The notes: generated by a model from the letters alone, not told the origin. Positions 16,620-28,205 are shown, counted from the stretch's first letter. The stretch: 40,573 bases of DNA from an uncultured Bacteroidales bacterium (GCA_902799355.1 CADCAG010000023.1:1-40573); one strand, 5' to 3'. A program made the numbers and translations.

Positions 16620-16627
16620 CAGGCGTT

Positions 16628-17098
16628 ATGAAGCAGAGACTACTATTTGTATGCTTGGGAAACATCTGTCGCTCACCAGCTGCTGAGGGTATTATGCAGC
16701 ACTTGGTTGACGAGCGCGGATTAAGCGACCAGTTCCATATTGAGTCGGCAGCCATCGGTCCTTGGCATGTCGGCGACCTACCCGACCGCAGGATGCGTCA
16801 GTGCGGTGCCCGTCACAGCTATGACTTCCATAGCCGAGCGCAACAGTTGGACAGCAGCTACTTCGACCGTTTCGACCTCATCATCGGCATGGACCATGAG
16901 AACATCCGTGCCATACGTGCTAAAGCACGAAACGATGCAGACAGTCGGAAGATACGCCTTATGGCCGACTACCTGCATCGTCATCCTAACCAGTCGACTA
17001 TTCCCGACCCTTACTATGGTACGGAGCGCGACTTCGAACTGGTTATTGAGTTGTTGGAAGATGCCTGTGAGGGGCTGTTAGACCACCTCACGGCATAA
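16628..17098 (+). CDS. Low-molecular-weight protein-tyrosine phosphatase
   Basis: A 156-aa cytoplasmic phosphatase of normal family length. The P-loop is VCLGNICRSPAAEG, with nucleophile Cys9 and Arg15 (C-X5-R), and the general acid is Asp127 in PDPYYG. The N-terminus MKQRLLF leads straight into the P-loop, so the ATG at 16628 must be the start; a GTG at 16580 lies upstream of the promoter -7 element and is rejected. In Bacteroidetes such enzymes are often linked to exopolysaccharide tyrosine kinases, but none is near. The gene converges on the susA-type gene with only a 4-bp gap and no hairpin between, so read-through into antisense of the starch operon is possible. Confidence 0.95.
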   Translation: MKQRLLFVCLGNICRSPAAEGIMQHLVDERGLSDQFHIESAAIGPWHVGDLPDRRMRQCGARHSYDFHSRAQQLDSSYFDRFDLIIGMDHENIRAIRAKARNDADSRKIRLMADYLHRHPNQSTIPDPYYGTERDFELVIELLEDACEGLLDHLTA

Positions 17099-17102
17099 TC
17101 CT

Positions 17103-19022
17103 TTAGTATTCCAGAATCAGTGCCTGACGCGGAGACAATGGAAGGTCTTCGCGCAAGCTGTACTTACGTCCTGTCACGATATCCTCGCCCACCGTCTGGT
17201 CTGGGTCGAAGAGCTCGGCATAGCGTTTCATCTCCATGGTGGCATTGCGACGCGTACCATTGATAATGGTAATCACACCATGACGGTGCCAGCGACGGGC
17301 AATGACATAGACACCCTTGTAAGGAATGAACTGTGTCTGATAGCCACGGATAATCGTCTCGTTACCCTGACGCCAGTGCAGCACTTTGCTCATCCAGTCG
17401 AACATCTCGTTCTCTATCTTCGTACGTCCTTCGCGGGTGAATGCATTATGTTCGTCACCAGGGAATCCACCAGGGAAGTCCTTACGGACATGACCATCAG
17501 TGACTGCCTTCGTGCCATTCATCATAATCTCCGTACCATAGTACAGCTGAGGAATGCGGCGTACGGTAAGCAGCAGTGCCAAGCCCTGCTTCAGTGCTGT
17601 GATATCCTGTCCGTCACCCAAGAAGCGGTCGGTGTCGTGGTTGTCGAGGAACGCCATCACGCTTGATGGGTTGGGATACAGATAGTCGTAGCAGAACGAG
17701 TTGTATAAGCGGTTCATGCCACGCCACCAGCCATCAGTAATCTCATGCTTAGCAGAGTCGAGCTTCTCCTGGAATGAGAAGTCCATGACGGTCTTCAGGT
17801 AGCTATTCTCGTCAGAGAGCTTGCTATCCTTCTGCCAGGCAGCGGTATAGGCAGGCTCTGTGACCCATGTCTCACCAACAGTGTTGAAGTTTGGATACTC
17901 CTCGTCCAATTCCTTCATCCATGCAGCCATCGGCTTGCGGAAAGCATAAGGATAGGTATCCATGCGGATGCCGTCAATGCCGGCAGTCTCTATCCACCAC
18001 TTACTATTCTGGATGAGATAGCGCATCAGATGTGGATTGTTCTGGTTGAGGTCTGGCATGGTGCTGACAAACCATCCTTCAGTAGTTTCTTTCATATCCA
18101 CCTCAGAAGCATAGGGGTCGAGCACTGGCGTCAGCTTATAACTGGTCTGCAGGAAGTCTGTACCACGCGAGTCACTGGTACCGCCCGACTGCTCCAGCCA
18201 CTCCGGCAGATTCAGCCAATCTTTGCTAGGCAGGTCAGCCACCCATGGGTGTTCAAAGCCACAGTGGTTGAAAATCATGTCCATCACCACCTTCAAGCCT
18301 TTCTGATGGCAGGCATCAATCAGCTGGCGATACTGTTCGTTAGTGCCAAAGCGGGGATCTACATGATAGTAGTCGGTACAGGCATAGCCGTGATAGGTAG
18401 ACCACTGTCCATGATCAGGAGAGTCATTCTCCAGAATCGGTGTAAACCACAGTGCTGTGACACCCAGCTCATTGAAATAGTCCAGATGCTGCTGCAAACC
18501 CTCTAAGTCACCACCATGACGCAAAGACGGAGCATTACGGTCTTCCTTGTAGGTGCGCAGTCCTTTCATCTGAGCCTGATGGTTAGCACCTTGTGCAAAA
18601 CGGTCGGGCATCAGCAGGTAGAGCACATCGCTGATGTCGAAGCCATTGCGCTTGTCACCGCCCATCTCACGCTGCTTCAGCTGGTAGTTCACAACCTCAC
18701 TCTTCACTTTTCCCTTTTCATTTTTCACTTGAAACGTCAGTTTCATCGTGCCTGGCTTGGCATCCTTCAGATTCAGATATACCAGCAGGTAGTTGGGAGA
18801 GTCAAGACGTACCAAGCTGTCTATCACCACACCAGGAAAGTCGGTGGTGACACTCTGTGCATCACGGATACCCTTACCGTATACCATCAGCTGAACCTCG
18901 GGGTTCTTCATGCCGACGAACCAATCTGTCGGATCAATGCGAGTAATTGTCTGTTTCTGTTTTGCGGCATGCATTGTCATTGTAGCACTCAGCAATAGTG
19001 TTAAGAAAAAAAGCTTTTTCAT
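17103..19022 (-). CDS. susA: Neopullulanase/cyclomaltodextrinase-type GH13 enzyme (SusA type)
   Basis: A 639-aa exported alpha-glucan hydrolase with signal peptide MKKLFFLTLLLSATMTMHAA. An N-terminal cyclomaltodextrinase-type immunoglobulin-like domain (about 25-120) precedes the GH13 barrel. Catalytic residues are in place: Asp355 (nucleophile, GIRMDTYPY), Glu384 (acid/base, TVGETWV) and Asp463 (FLDNHDTDR). The expected role is periplasmic hydrolysis of imported maltodextrins, as for SusA of Bacteroides thetaiotaomicron. It is the last gene of the six-gene operon, 6 nt after the pullulanase gene. A Lys/Glu-rich short-period patch encodes FQVKNEKGKVKSEV (98-110) in the N-terminal domain. Confidence 0.92.
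   Translation of the reverse strand: MKKLFFLTLLLSATMTMHAAKQKQTITRIDPTDWFVGMKNPEVQLMVYGKGIRDAQSVTTDFPGVVIDSLVRLDSPNYLLVYLNLKDAKPGTMKLTFQVKNEKGKVKSEVVNYQLKQREMGGDKRNGFDISDVLYLLMPDRFAQGANHQAQMKGLRTYKEDRNAPSLRHGGDLEGLQQHLDYFNELGVTALWFTPILENDSPDHGQWSTYHGYACTDYYHVDPRFGTNEQYRQLIDACHQKGLKVVMDMIFNHCGFEHPWVADLPSKDWLNLPEWLEQSGGTSDSRGTDFLQTSYKLTPVLDPYASEVDMKETTEGWFVSTMPDLNQNNPHLMRYLIQNSKWWIETAGIDGIRMDTYPYAFRKPMAAWMKELDEEYPNFNTVGETWVTEPAYTAAWQKDSKLSDENSYLKTVMDFSFQEKLDSAKHEITDGWWRGMNRLYNSFCYDYLYPNPSSVMAFLDNHDTDRFLGDGQDITALKQGLALLLTVRRIPQLYYGTEIMMNGTKAVTDGHVRKDFPGGFPGDEHNAFTREGRTKIENEMFDWMSKVLHWRQGNETIIRGYQTQFIPYKGVYVIARRWHRHGVITIINGTRRNATMEMKRYAELFDPDQTVGEDIVTGRKYSLREDLPLSPRQALILEY
18695..18731 (-). repeat. 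Short-period A/G-rich patch inside the SusA-type gene
   Basis: On the minus strand GTGAAAAATGAAAAGGGAAA is followed by AGTGAAGAGTGAGG. It encodes VKNEKGKVKSEV without breaking the frame, in a loop of the N-terminal domain. Confidence 0.45.
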
Positions 19023-19028
19023 ATTCTG

Positions 19029-20939
19029 TTAGTTATGTAGGATAATAGCCGACTGTGCGCCGACTGATATTTCAGAGCCACATACGCTTCCGAGCCCCTG
19101 CTCGTTGATGACACCATCACGGCATACAATCGTATAGCTGCCCTTAGGAATGGTGACACACTGCATCTTACGTGTAGAATTCAGCACAACGATGATGTCG
19201 CGCCAATCGTCGCGACCGGCATAGTTCTTCAGTCGGAAGGCTACAACTGCTTGGGGAGCATCCAGGAATTCCATGTGCTTGCGTACCAAGTCAGCATTGC
19301 CTAAGCGGAAGGCGGGATGATTCTTGCGTAGACGAATCAGACGCTGGTAGTAGTTGAACACCTGTGGATAGGTACGGAGGTTCTCCCAATCCAGTTGGTT
19401 TATGCTGTCAGGTGACTCAAAGCTGTTATGTACACCTTTCTTGGTGCGCAACAGTTCCTCACCACTGAGCATGAAGGGCACGCCCTGTGAGGTGAAGACT
19501 GCTGTCTGTGCCAACAGATCAAGACGGATGAGTTCATCGGTCGTGATATTGGGAATGCTGGCCTTCAGGCGGTCTACCAGACACATATCATCATGACAAG
19601 AGACATACGACATCATCTGGGTAGGTTCTGTAGCCCATGGTTCCTTGGAGTAGTTAACCTTCTTCATATTGACCTGCGGGTGCTGGATGCAACCCACGAG
19701 ACCGAATTTCAAACTCTCCACCTCTACATCGCCAGCGAACTGTCCAGACTTGCCTGTATTGAGTCTACCCAACCACCCCGAAATAGTATCGTCAGAGAAG
19801 GGACCACGCAGGGCGTCGCGTATCTCGTCTGAGAAAGCAGCAATACCTGGCATCTGCGGGATATTGGCCTTCATGCCCAACTTTTCGTTAGGCAATGCAC
19901 AGGCTCCAGCACTCCAGCCCTCTCCATATATAAATATGGTGGGATCTATCTCGTTAACCATCTGACGTATCTGGTTCATCGTCTCTTTGTCGTGACAGCC
20001 CATCAGGTCAAAACGGAAGCCATCGATGTGGTACTCGTTAATCCAGTACTTCACACTTTCCATCATGAATTTACGCATCATCGGCTTTTCGGATGCCGTC
20101 TCATTGCCACAGCCACTGCCATTGCTATAGGCGCCATCAGCTGTCTTGCGATAATAGTAGTCGGGATACGTACGCTGGAAGTTCGAGTGGTCGATGTCGT
20201 AAGTATGGTTATATACCACGTCAAGGATGACACGGATACCCGCCTTGTGGAGGGCCTGTACCATCTGCTTGAACTCACGGATGCGTACCTCTGGCTTAGA
20301 GGGGTCGGTAGAGTAGCCTCCCTCTGGTACGTTGTAGTTCACGGGATCATAGCCCCAGTTATACTGCGGCTGGTCAAGACATGTCTCGTCAACAGAACCA
20401 TAGTCATAGCTAGGCAGAATATGGATGGCATTCACACCGAGGGCTTTCAGGTGGTTGATGGCCCATGGTTCTGTCAATGCCAGAAACTTACCAGGATATT
20501 TTGCCTCCTTGCGGGCTATGGAGAAGTCGCGATGATGCATCTCGTAGACCACGAGGTCAGCAGGCGACTTACACAGAGGGTGCTCATCATTCTCCCAACC
20601 GACAGGATTGGTTGTCGCCAGATCAAGGATATATCCCTCCTTACCATTGGTTCCTACGGCCTTGGCAAAGACACCTGGCGTATCGCCATGACCCGTATTA
20701 AACACATACGGCTGTCCCAGCAGGTTTCCCTTAACAGTAGCCGTCCACAGGCAGTCGCCCATCTTGGTCATCTTCACCTTCTTCTTACCCACTTTGACAT
20801 AGCACTTGGCATCATTGGGTGCAAAGAGTTTGAATACTGTCTGTTCCGGCGAGTAGGTCATCTCGTCAAAGTGAAAGTCTTGAGCAGTAGCGAGAACAGT
20901 CATGAGCAGACAAGCAGTAGTAGTCAGTAGCTTTTTCAT
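19029..20939 (-). CDS. pulA: Type I pullulanase-like GH13 enzyme
   Basis: A 636-aa exported GH13 enzyme with signal peptide MKKLLTTTACLLMTVLATAQ. An N-terminal CBM48-like sandwich (about 25-110) precedes the catalytic barrel. The type I pullulanase signature YNWGYDP is at 193-199. Catalytic residues are Asp311 (GFRFDLMG), Glu340 (IYGEGW) and Asp450 (SCHDD). It should cleave alpha-1,6 branch points of pullulan or amylopectin fragments. The signal peptide has no lipobox, so a periplasmic place is expected. It starts 3 nt after the GH97 gene and ends 6 nt before the susA-type gene, so it is firmly in the operon. This gene is absent from the classic B. thetaiotaomicron sus cluster but found in related Prevotella loci, as I recall. 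Confidence 0.92.
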   Translation of the reverse strand: MKKLLTTTACLLMTVLATAQDFHFDEMTYSPEQTVFKLFAPNDAKCYVKVGKKKVKMTKMGDCLWTATVKGNLLGQPYVFNTGHGDTPGVFAKAVGTNGKEGYILDLATTNPVGWENDEHPLCKSPADLVVYEMHHRDFSIARKEAKYPGKFLALTEPWAINHLKALGVNAIHILPSYDYGSVDETCLDQPQYNWGYDPVNYNVPEGGYSTDPSKPEVRIREFKQMVQALHKAGIRVILDVVYNHTYDIDHSNFQRTYPDYYYRKTADGAYSNGSGCGNETASEKPMMRKFMMESVKYWINEYHIDGFRFDLMGCHDKETMNQIRQMVNEIDPTIFIYGEGWSAGACALPNEKLGMKANIPQMPGIAAFSDEIRDALRGPFSDDTISGWLGRLNTGKSGQFAGDVEVESLKFGLVGCIQHPQVNMKKVNYSKEPWATEPTQMMSYVSCHDDMCLVDRLKASIPNITTDELIRLDLLAQTAVFTSQGVPFMLSGEELLRTKKGVHNSFESPDSINQLDWENLRTYPQVFNYYQRLIRLRKNHPAFRLGNADLVRKHMEFLDAPQAVVAFRLKNYAGRDDWRDIIVVLNSTRKMQCVTIPKGSYTIVCRDGVINEQGLGSVCGSEISVGAQSAIILHN

Positions 20940-20942
20940 CGT

Positions 20943-23234
<2,292 letters not shown>

Positions 23235-25661
23235 TTACTTTCTTCCACTTTGGTTTATTAATGTCTTAATGGTCTCGTTGAATTCATCCTCCTTGAGCAG
23301 TTGTTCAATGGTGAGATGCATACGATAGCGCCAATAGTGGCGGGGATTGGCAGGGATATTGATACGTTCTGCATTCTGATCGGGCAGACGCAGACGCTCA
23401 TCGATAGACAGCCAGTCCTGTAACGACAACAAGCAGAGCATAGAGGGCGATGTCAGATGACGACTGACAATGTCCTTGGCTAGCCAACCAGGCAGCGGAT
23501 GAGGTGCAGCACCACCACGATGGAGCATGCTATTGAAGTAGTCCTGAGTACGTTCCTCGTCCTCGTCCCACCACTGACGCAGTGTGGGCATGTCGTGGGT
23601 AGAGATGGTACATACCGAACGGTAGGGGTTACGCGACAGATGGCCGAAGCGTACGGTGTCATCCTTAGGCATCGACTGGATCTCCAGCGAGAGGATGCGC
23701 AACTCGTTCATCACCCAGGGCACACAGTCGGGTACCATACCCAGGTCTTCCGCACAGCAGAGCATGCGGGTAGCCTGTGTCAGACGAGGCAGCTTCTTCA
23801 TGGCCTCCTGGTACCAGAACTGATTGTTACGACGGTAGAAGTAGTCGTTGTACAGGCGGTTGAAGTTATACTTCTCGCCATCGTTCAGTCGCTGGTATGG
23901 CTCCTGATACTGCACGGCAATACGTGGATGCCAACGGTCGCTACGCTTGTGGTCAACAAGGAATAGGTCATCATGGCCATAGATGCCGTAGCCCTCTATC
24001 TCTTCGCGGCTCAGTCCCAAGGCAGGAGCAAACTGTCCTTCCAGTCCAGATTTCGCAGGCATTGGAATCTCCCAGATGCGGAAGAAGCCCAGCACATGGT
24101 CGATACGGTAGGCATCGAAGAACTGTGCCATCTTACGGAAACGACGTACCCACCACTGACAGCCATCCTTCAGCATCTCGTCCCAGTTATAGGTTGGGAA
24201 GCCCCAGTTCTGACCATCGGCAGAGAACGGATCGGGCGGTGCACCAGCCTGACCGTTCAGGTTGAAGTACTTAGGTTCTACCCATGCCTCCACACCGTCA
24301 CGTGAGATACCGATAGGGATGTCGCCCTTCAGGATGACACGATGTGCACGAGCATACTCATGGGCAGCATGCATCTGCTTGTCGAGATTGTACTGCACAA
24401 AGTACCAGAAGTCCAACTGGTTGTTTGCTTTTGGCTTTTGACTCTTAGCTTCCTTTGGCCACTCAGAGAAGACTGCAGTACCGTACTTATCACGGTTGAC
24501 GCAGAACTGAGCATAGGGTACCAGCCATTCCTTGTTGTCGTCAAAGAACTGCTTATAGTCCTTGGTAGCCTTGACACGCTTCCACTCCTGCTCGAACAGG
24601 ATGTGCAGATAGTCCATCTTGGCCTTGAACATGCGCTCATAGTCTATCTGGGGAAGGGCATTCAGTTCGAGACGCAACTCTTCATATTTAATCTTTAATT
24701 TTTCATCTTTAATCTCAGGCAACTGCCTGAAGTCCGTATACTGTGGATGCAGGGCGTAGATGCTGATAGCATTATAGGGATAGCTATCCTGCCAGCATCC
24801 TGTCATATTGGTATCGTTGATAGGCAACACCTGCAAGATGCGCTGGTTGGTCTTGTCAGCCCAGTCCACCATCTTCTTCAGGTCGCCAAAATCACCCACA
24901 CCAAACGAGCCCTCACTACGCAGTGAGAAGATGGGAATCACAGTACCAGCACCCTTCCAAGGATAGAGAGGCAGGAAAACCTGTGACAACTCATAGACCA
25001 ACACCTCATTGGCTGCTATGGATGCCAGCGAAATGGTACGGTTGGCACCCTGTTCCCAAACAGGTTGGTCGATACCCAGCATGACAAACTTAAACTCAAA
25101 GGTCTGAGGCAGCTTGTCAGCATCCAGGCTGACCACCCACTCATGATACTCGTGCTCAAACATCGGTAGCGCCTTGTTGACGTCCCAATCACCAAGGGCT
25201 TCACCGGCACCAACGATGGCCAGCTGTTCACCGATACGAATCTGAGGAGCACGAACCTTCAAGCGTACCGTACGCTCATACTCCGTCGTGATACTCAACT
25301 CACGCTGGTTAGCCATGATACAGTCGGTCAATGCCGAGCTGTACATATAGGCATCCTCTGGAATATCAATCCAATAATCGTACACCGTATAGCGGGCACC
25401 TTTCTGGGCAGCAAACTCCAGGCGGTGAGGCTCTACAAGCCATTCATGGCGTATTTCCTCGTCGCCACGTCTCATCGCATAATAATAGTCAATGAACGTG
25501 CCAGGCTTTGGATTCTTCGTAATCTCCACAAACCAGTGACAGCCATCGAGTGTTGTCATCTTGTGCTGCATCAGCTTGCCATCTTGCTCAGCAGGCAGAA
25601 TGTTCAGCACCAGTTCTTCACCAAAAGAGGTCTGGTATTCGACATTAAATAGTATTTTCAT
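23235..25661 (-). CDS. malQ: 4-alpha-glucanotransferase (GH77) with N-terminal CBM20 domains
   Basis: An 808-aa cytoplasmic enzyme with no signal peptide. Two starch-binding CBM20-like domains (about 1-115 and 125-235, the second with the typical IVGAGEALGDWDVNKALPM) precede the GH77 amylomaltase domain. Catalytic motifs are visible: the nucleophile Asp in DAYRIDHVLGFFR, the acid/base Glu in CAEDLG and the stabiliser Asp in STHDMPTLRQWW. It disproportionates maltodextrins, supplying glucose and longer chains. Two lysine-rich short-period patches interrupt the surface of the catalytic domain: residues near 315-333 (EIKDEKLKIKYEELRLEL) and near 400-415 (KEAKSQKPKANNQL). It lies 26 nt after the MFS gene and 6 nt before the GH97 gene. 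Confidence 0.95.
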   Translation of the reverse strand: MKILFNVEYQTSFGEELVLNILPAEQDGKLMQHKMTTLDGCHWFVEITKNPKPGTFIDYYYAMRRGDEEIRHEWLVEPHRLEFAAQKGARYTVYDYWIDIPEDAYMYSSALTDCIMANQRELSITTEYERTVRLKVRAPQIRIGEQLAIVGAGEALGDWDVNKALPMFEHEYHEWVVSLDADKLPQTFEFKFVMLGIDQPVWEQGANRTISLASIAANEVLVYELSQVFLPLYPWKGAGTVIPIFSLRSEGSFGVGDFGDLKKMVDWADKTNQRILQVLPINDTNMTGCWQDSYPYNAISIYALHPQYTDFRQLPEIKDEKLKIKYEELRLELNALPQIDYERMFKAKMDYLHILFEQEWKRVKATKDYKQFFDDNKEWLVPYAQFCVNRDKYGTAVFSEWPKEAKSQKPKANNQLDFWYFVQYNLDKQMHAAHEYARAHRVILKGDIPIGISRDGVEAWVEPKYFNLNGQAGAPPDPFSADGQNWGFPTYNWDEMLKDGCQWWVRRFRKMAQFFDAYRIDHVLGFFRIWEIPMPAKSGLEGQFAPALGLSREEIEGYGIYGHDDLFLVDHKRSDRWHPRIAVQYQEPYQRLNDGEKYNFNRLYNDYFYRRNNQFWYQEAMKKLPRLTQATRMLCCAEDLGMVPDCVPWVMNELRILSLEIQSMPKDDTVRFGHLSRNPYRSVCTISTHDMPTLRQWWDEDEERTQDYFNSMLHRGGAAPHPLPGWLAKDIVSRHLTSPSMLCLLSLQDWLSIDERLRLPDQNAERINIPANPRHYWRYRMHLTIEQLLKEDEFNETIKTLINQSGRK
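24421..24455 (-). repeat. Short-period CAAAAGC patch in malQ
   Basis: On the minus strand CAAAAGCCAAAAGC repeats a 7-nt unit, flanked by related A-rich sequence. It encodes KSQKPKANN in a GH77 loop with the reading frame preserved. Confidence 0.5.
24678..24716 (-). repeat. Short-period ATTAAAGAT patch in malQ
   Basis: Minus-strand ATTAAAGATGAAAAATTAAA followed by GATTAAATATGAAGAG is a run of near-repeats of ATTAAAGAT/GAAAA. It encodes IKDEKLKIKYEE, a highly charged helix in a loop of the catalytic domain. Confidence 0.5.
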
Positions 25662-25687
25662 AGTAGTGAATAGTTATGTATTAATTT

Positions 25688-26989
25688 TTACTTCTTATCT
25701 TTAATTACTGCCACGCACAAGGCACCGACAAACAGCAATACACCTGATACAATCATCATGGTTGACTGGTGATGGCCTACCACCGACAGGACGAGACCGC
25801 CACAGAGGGCAGCGACAATCTGCGGAATACAGATAGTACCATTGAACAGTCCCAAGTAAGCACCCATGTGGCCGTAACCTTGCAGGGCATTGGTGACAAA
25901 GGTAAATGGCATAGCCAACATGGCAGCCCATGCACAGCCAATAAGCAGGAACGGAATGAACTGCAGGTACTGATCGTGCAGGAAGGGCACCATGGCAAAG
26001 CCTATGGCACCGATCACCAGACTGATGGCATATGCCAGCTTGGTATTCTTAAACTGAGGCAGTACGGCAGCCCATACCACAGAACCCATAGCCTGAACGG
26101 CGAACAATACGCCTACCCAGTTGCCTGCCTCCTGGAAAGGTTCACTCACCGGATCAGTGGTGTCCCATACCACCTCGGCAATGGCTCCCGTGGTGTAGTT
26201 CCACATGTAGAGGAATGCAGCCCAGCAGAAGAACTGTACCAGACCAACCTTCCAGAAGGTCGATGGGGCATTCTTCAGCAGCGTAATCCAGTTCGCACTC
26301 TCTTCCTTCTCCTCAGAGACGGGGTTGTATTCTGCATACTCCTGTGGATTCCACTCTTTAACTTTCAGCGTGGTATAGATGACACAGGCTATCAGGATGG
26401 CAGCACCCAGATAGAACGACCAGATAACGCTGTCGGGGATGACACCCTTCTCAGCCACATTCTTTATACCAATCCACGTCAACACGAAGGGGAACACAAA
26501 GCCCACCACGCTACCGGCATTACACAAGAACGACTGGATGCTATAGGCCTTAGCCTTCTGCTCTTCGTTTACCATGTCGCCCACCATCATCTTAAACGGC
26601 TGCATCGCCATATTGATGCTGGTATCCAGGAACATCAGTGCAACGAGTCCGAAGATCATAGCGGCACTTACTGCCAGTCCAAAGGAGCCAGAGTTAGGCA
26701 ACAGGCACATCACGGCTACAGCTACGGCAGCACCTACAAACAGATAAGGTATACGACGACCCCAACGTGTCCATGTTCTGTCACTCAGCGTACCAACGAT
26801 AGGCTGCACCAGAATGCCCATCAAGGGGGGCAGTATCCAGAAGTAACTCAGATTATGCGGGTCAGCACCCAGCGTGGCAAAGATTCGCGAGATGTTAGCC
26901 GACTGCAAGGCATAGGCTATCTGCACGCCAAAGAATCCAAAGCTCAGATTCCACAGGCTCCAAAACGGTAAATTCGGTTTTTGTTTCAT
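25688..26989 (-). CDS. MFS sugar transporter (SLC45/GPH-like), probable maltose or glucose carrier
   Basis: A 433-aa inner-membrane protein with about 12 hydrophobic helices. The MFS loop 2-3 motif is GTLSDRTWTRWGRRIPY. The N-terminus LPFWSLWNLSFGFFGVQIAYALQ is typical of the SLC45-like maltose/sucrose transporters in Bacteroidetes starch loci. Other conserved charged points include FLDTSINMAMQPFKMMVGDMV. It would move maltose, small maltodextrins or glucose from periplasm to cytoplasm by cation symport, handing them to MalQ. It lies 8 nt after the lacI-type gene and 26 nt before malQ, in the same operon. Substrate is inferred from context. Confidence 0.92.
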   Translation of the reverse strand: MKQKPNLPFWSLWNLSFGFFGVQIAYALQSANISRIFATLGADPHNLSYFWILPPLMGILVQPIVGTLSDRTWTRWGRRIPYLFVGAAVAVAVMCLLPNSGSFGLAVSAAMIFGLVALMFLDTSINMAMQPFKMMVGDMVNEEQKAKAYSIQSFLCNAGSVVGFVFPFVLTWIGIKNVAEKGVIPDSVIWSFYLGAAILIACVIYTTLKVKEWNPQEYAEYNPVSEEKEESANWITLLKNAPSTFWKVGLVQFFCWAAFLYMWNYTTGAIAEVVWDTTDPVSEPFQEAGNWVGVLFAVQAMGSVVWAAVLPQFKNTKLAYAISLVIGAIGFAMVPFLHDQYLQFIPFLLIGCAWAAMLAMPFTFVTNALQGYGHMGAYLGLFNGTICIPQIVAALCGGLVLSVVGHHQSTMMIVSGVLLFVGALCVAVIKDKK

Positions 26990-26997
26990 ATCATCAT

Positions 26998-28023
26998 TTA
27001 TTTTGTTGTTCCTCTAACTACGAGGCGGGTGCGCACCACCCGCTTGACGACTTTGTCGACAGGGATGCGACCTTCCACCTGGTCTATCAGGATGTCGGCG
27101 GCCTCCTCTCCTACCCGATGTCCACGCTGTTCAACCGTTGTCAGCATTGGGTCACAGGCTACTGCACGCTGACCGTTGGTAAAGCCACAAATGCCGATAT
27201 CCTCCGGTACGCGGAAGCCCATGTGCTTGGCAGTATACAGAATGCCGATAGCCGTATCGTCGTTGATGGCAAAGAATCCATTGGGGGGAGGATCTTTCTT
27301 TAGCACATCTGGTGTGATGGCCTCCGCATCAGCACGGTTGTCGCAGATGTAGGTCAACTCAGGGTCATACTCTATCTGGTGTTGCCGTAAGGCATCCTTA
27401 TAACCGTTGAAGCGGTTCTTCGATATCTCCAGATTCATCTGTGAACCATAGAACGCAATGCGGGTACAGCCCGTTTCTATCAGGTAGCTCACCGCATTGA
27501 AGGCTCCCATGTAGTCATCGACGACCACACGGCTGGCATCCACGCCCGTACATATTCTATCATAGAACACCAGCGGCAGTCCATTGTCCAGCAACATCTG
27601 GAAGTGTTCATAGCGATGGGTGTCCTTAGCCTGCGACACGATGATGCCACACACCTTGTTCTCGTAGAATGAGCGGCAGATGTTCACCTCACGCTCATAA
27701 CTCTCACCACTATGGGCCACCAAGATGCGGTAGCCACGGCTCGACGCCTCCTCCTCTATTCCTGCCAACACTGACGAGAAATAGAAATGTGTGAACTCTG
27801 GTATGATGACACCTATTACTTTCATCGGCTGCACGCGCGCGAAGCGTAGCGATTCCGCAATGACGTTGGGCGTGAAGTTATGCACACGGGCATACTCCTG
27901 AATCAGCGTACGACGCTCCTGCGAGATACGTGGCGAGTCCTTCAGGGCACGTGATACCGTGGCCACCGAGACTCCCAGCTCGCGGGCTATATCCTTCATT
28001 GTCAGAGGTGCTGTTTCTTTCAT
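26998..28023 (-). CDS. LacI-family transcriptional regulator of the starch locus
   Basis: A 341-aa regulator. The helix-turn-helix is at residues 9-30 (MKDIARELGVSVATVSRAL), with the hinge helix PNVIAESLR at 52-60 that inserts into the minor groove at a central CpG. A periplasmic-binding-protein-like effector domain starts with VIGVIIPEFTHFYFSSVLAG. The effector is probably a maltooligosaccharide or maltose. It is the first gene of the operon it heads, so it is probably autoregulated. A perfect palindrome with central CG (28128-28143) lies midway between its promoter and that of susC and is the natural target. A second site precedes the amylase. It takes the place of SusR of B. thetaiotaomicron. 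Met9 is an alternative start, but Met1 follows the promoter well. Confidence 0.95.
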   Translation of the reverse strand: MKETAPLTMKDIARELGVSVATVSRALKDSPRISQERRTLIQEYARVHNFTPNVIAESLRFARVQPMKVIGVIIPEFTHFYFSSVLAGIEEEASSRGYRILVAHSGESYEREVNICRSFYENKVCGIIVSQAKDTHRYEHFQMLLDNGLPLVFYDRICTGVDASRVVVDDYMGAFNAVSYLIETGCTRIAFYGSQMNLEISKNRFNGYKDALRQHQIEYDPELTYICDNRADAEAITPDVLKKDPPPNGFFAINDDTAIGILYTAKHMGFRVPEDIGICGFTNGQRAVACDPMLTTVEQRGHRVGEEAADILIDQVEGRIPVDKVVKRVVRTRLVVRGTTK

Positions 28024-28065
28024 ATTTAGTTAGTAGTGGATGCCTAGTGATGCATGATCACTTTG

Positions 28066-28073
28066 CAAAGTTA
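28066..28073 (-). promoter_or_regulatory. -7 element of the lacI-MFS-malQ-susB-pulA-susA operon
   Basis: Minus-strand TAACTTTG. No TTTG is seen at the -33 position, which suits a promoter needing an activator. The start codon is 43 nt downstream. Exactly 54 bp separate it from the palindrome 28128-28143. Confidence 0.7.
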
Positions 28074-28127
28074 TTGAAAAGTTAAATACCATGTGTTTCG
28101 TTTTATCTCTTTTGTGTTCTATTAGTA

Positions 28128-28143
28128 GTGCAAACGTTTGCAC
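28128..28143. promoter_or_regulatory. LacI-type operator, perfect 16-bp palindrome
   Basis: GTGCAAACGTTTGCAC is fully symmetric with a central CG, as LacI/CcpA-class operators are. It lies in the 261-bp gap between the divergent lacI-type and susC genes, 54 bp from the -7 element on either side. Confidence 0.88.
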
Positions 28144-28197
28144 GTTCATAATAACGAATTTAACTCCCAATTAGTATCAACGAATGAAAACAAATCT

Positions 28198-28205
28198 TAA
28201 CTTTG
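28198..28205 (+). promoter_or_regulatory. -7 element of the susCDEF operon
   Basis: TAACTTTG, identical to the -7 of the divergent operon. No -33 TTTG is present. A leader of about 75 nt precedes the susC ATG; I see no strong structure in it. Confidence 0.7.

Noticed and set aside
16580-16627. N-terminal extension of the tyrosine phosphatase from a GTG
   Set aside because: It lies upstream of and across the promoter and adds residues before a P-loop that is always N-terminal.
19992-20930. A 312-codon ORF opposite the pullulanase gene
   Set aside because: Antisense to a complete GH13 enzyme with all catalytic motifs; no start signals.
25769-26971. A 400-codon plus-strand ORF opposite the MFS gene
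   Set aside because: It is the complement of a clear membrane transporter; its residue content (Gln, His, Arg rich) is typical of an antisense shadow.
28061-28070. CTTTGCAAAG palindrome as another operator
   Set aside because: It overlaps the -7 element TAACTTTG on the minus strand and arises from that motif; no copy is seen at the other promoters.
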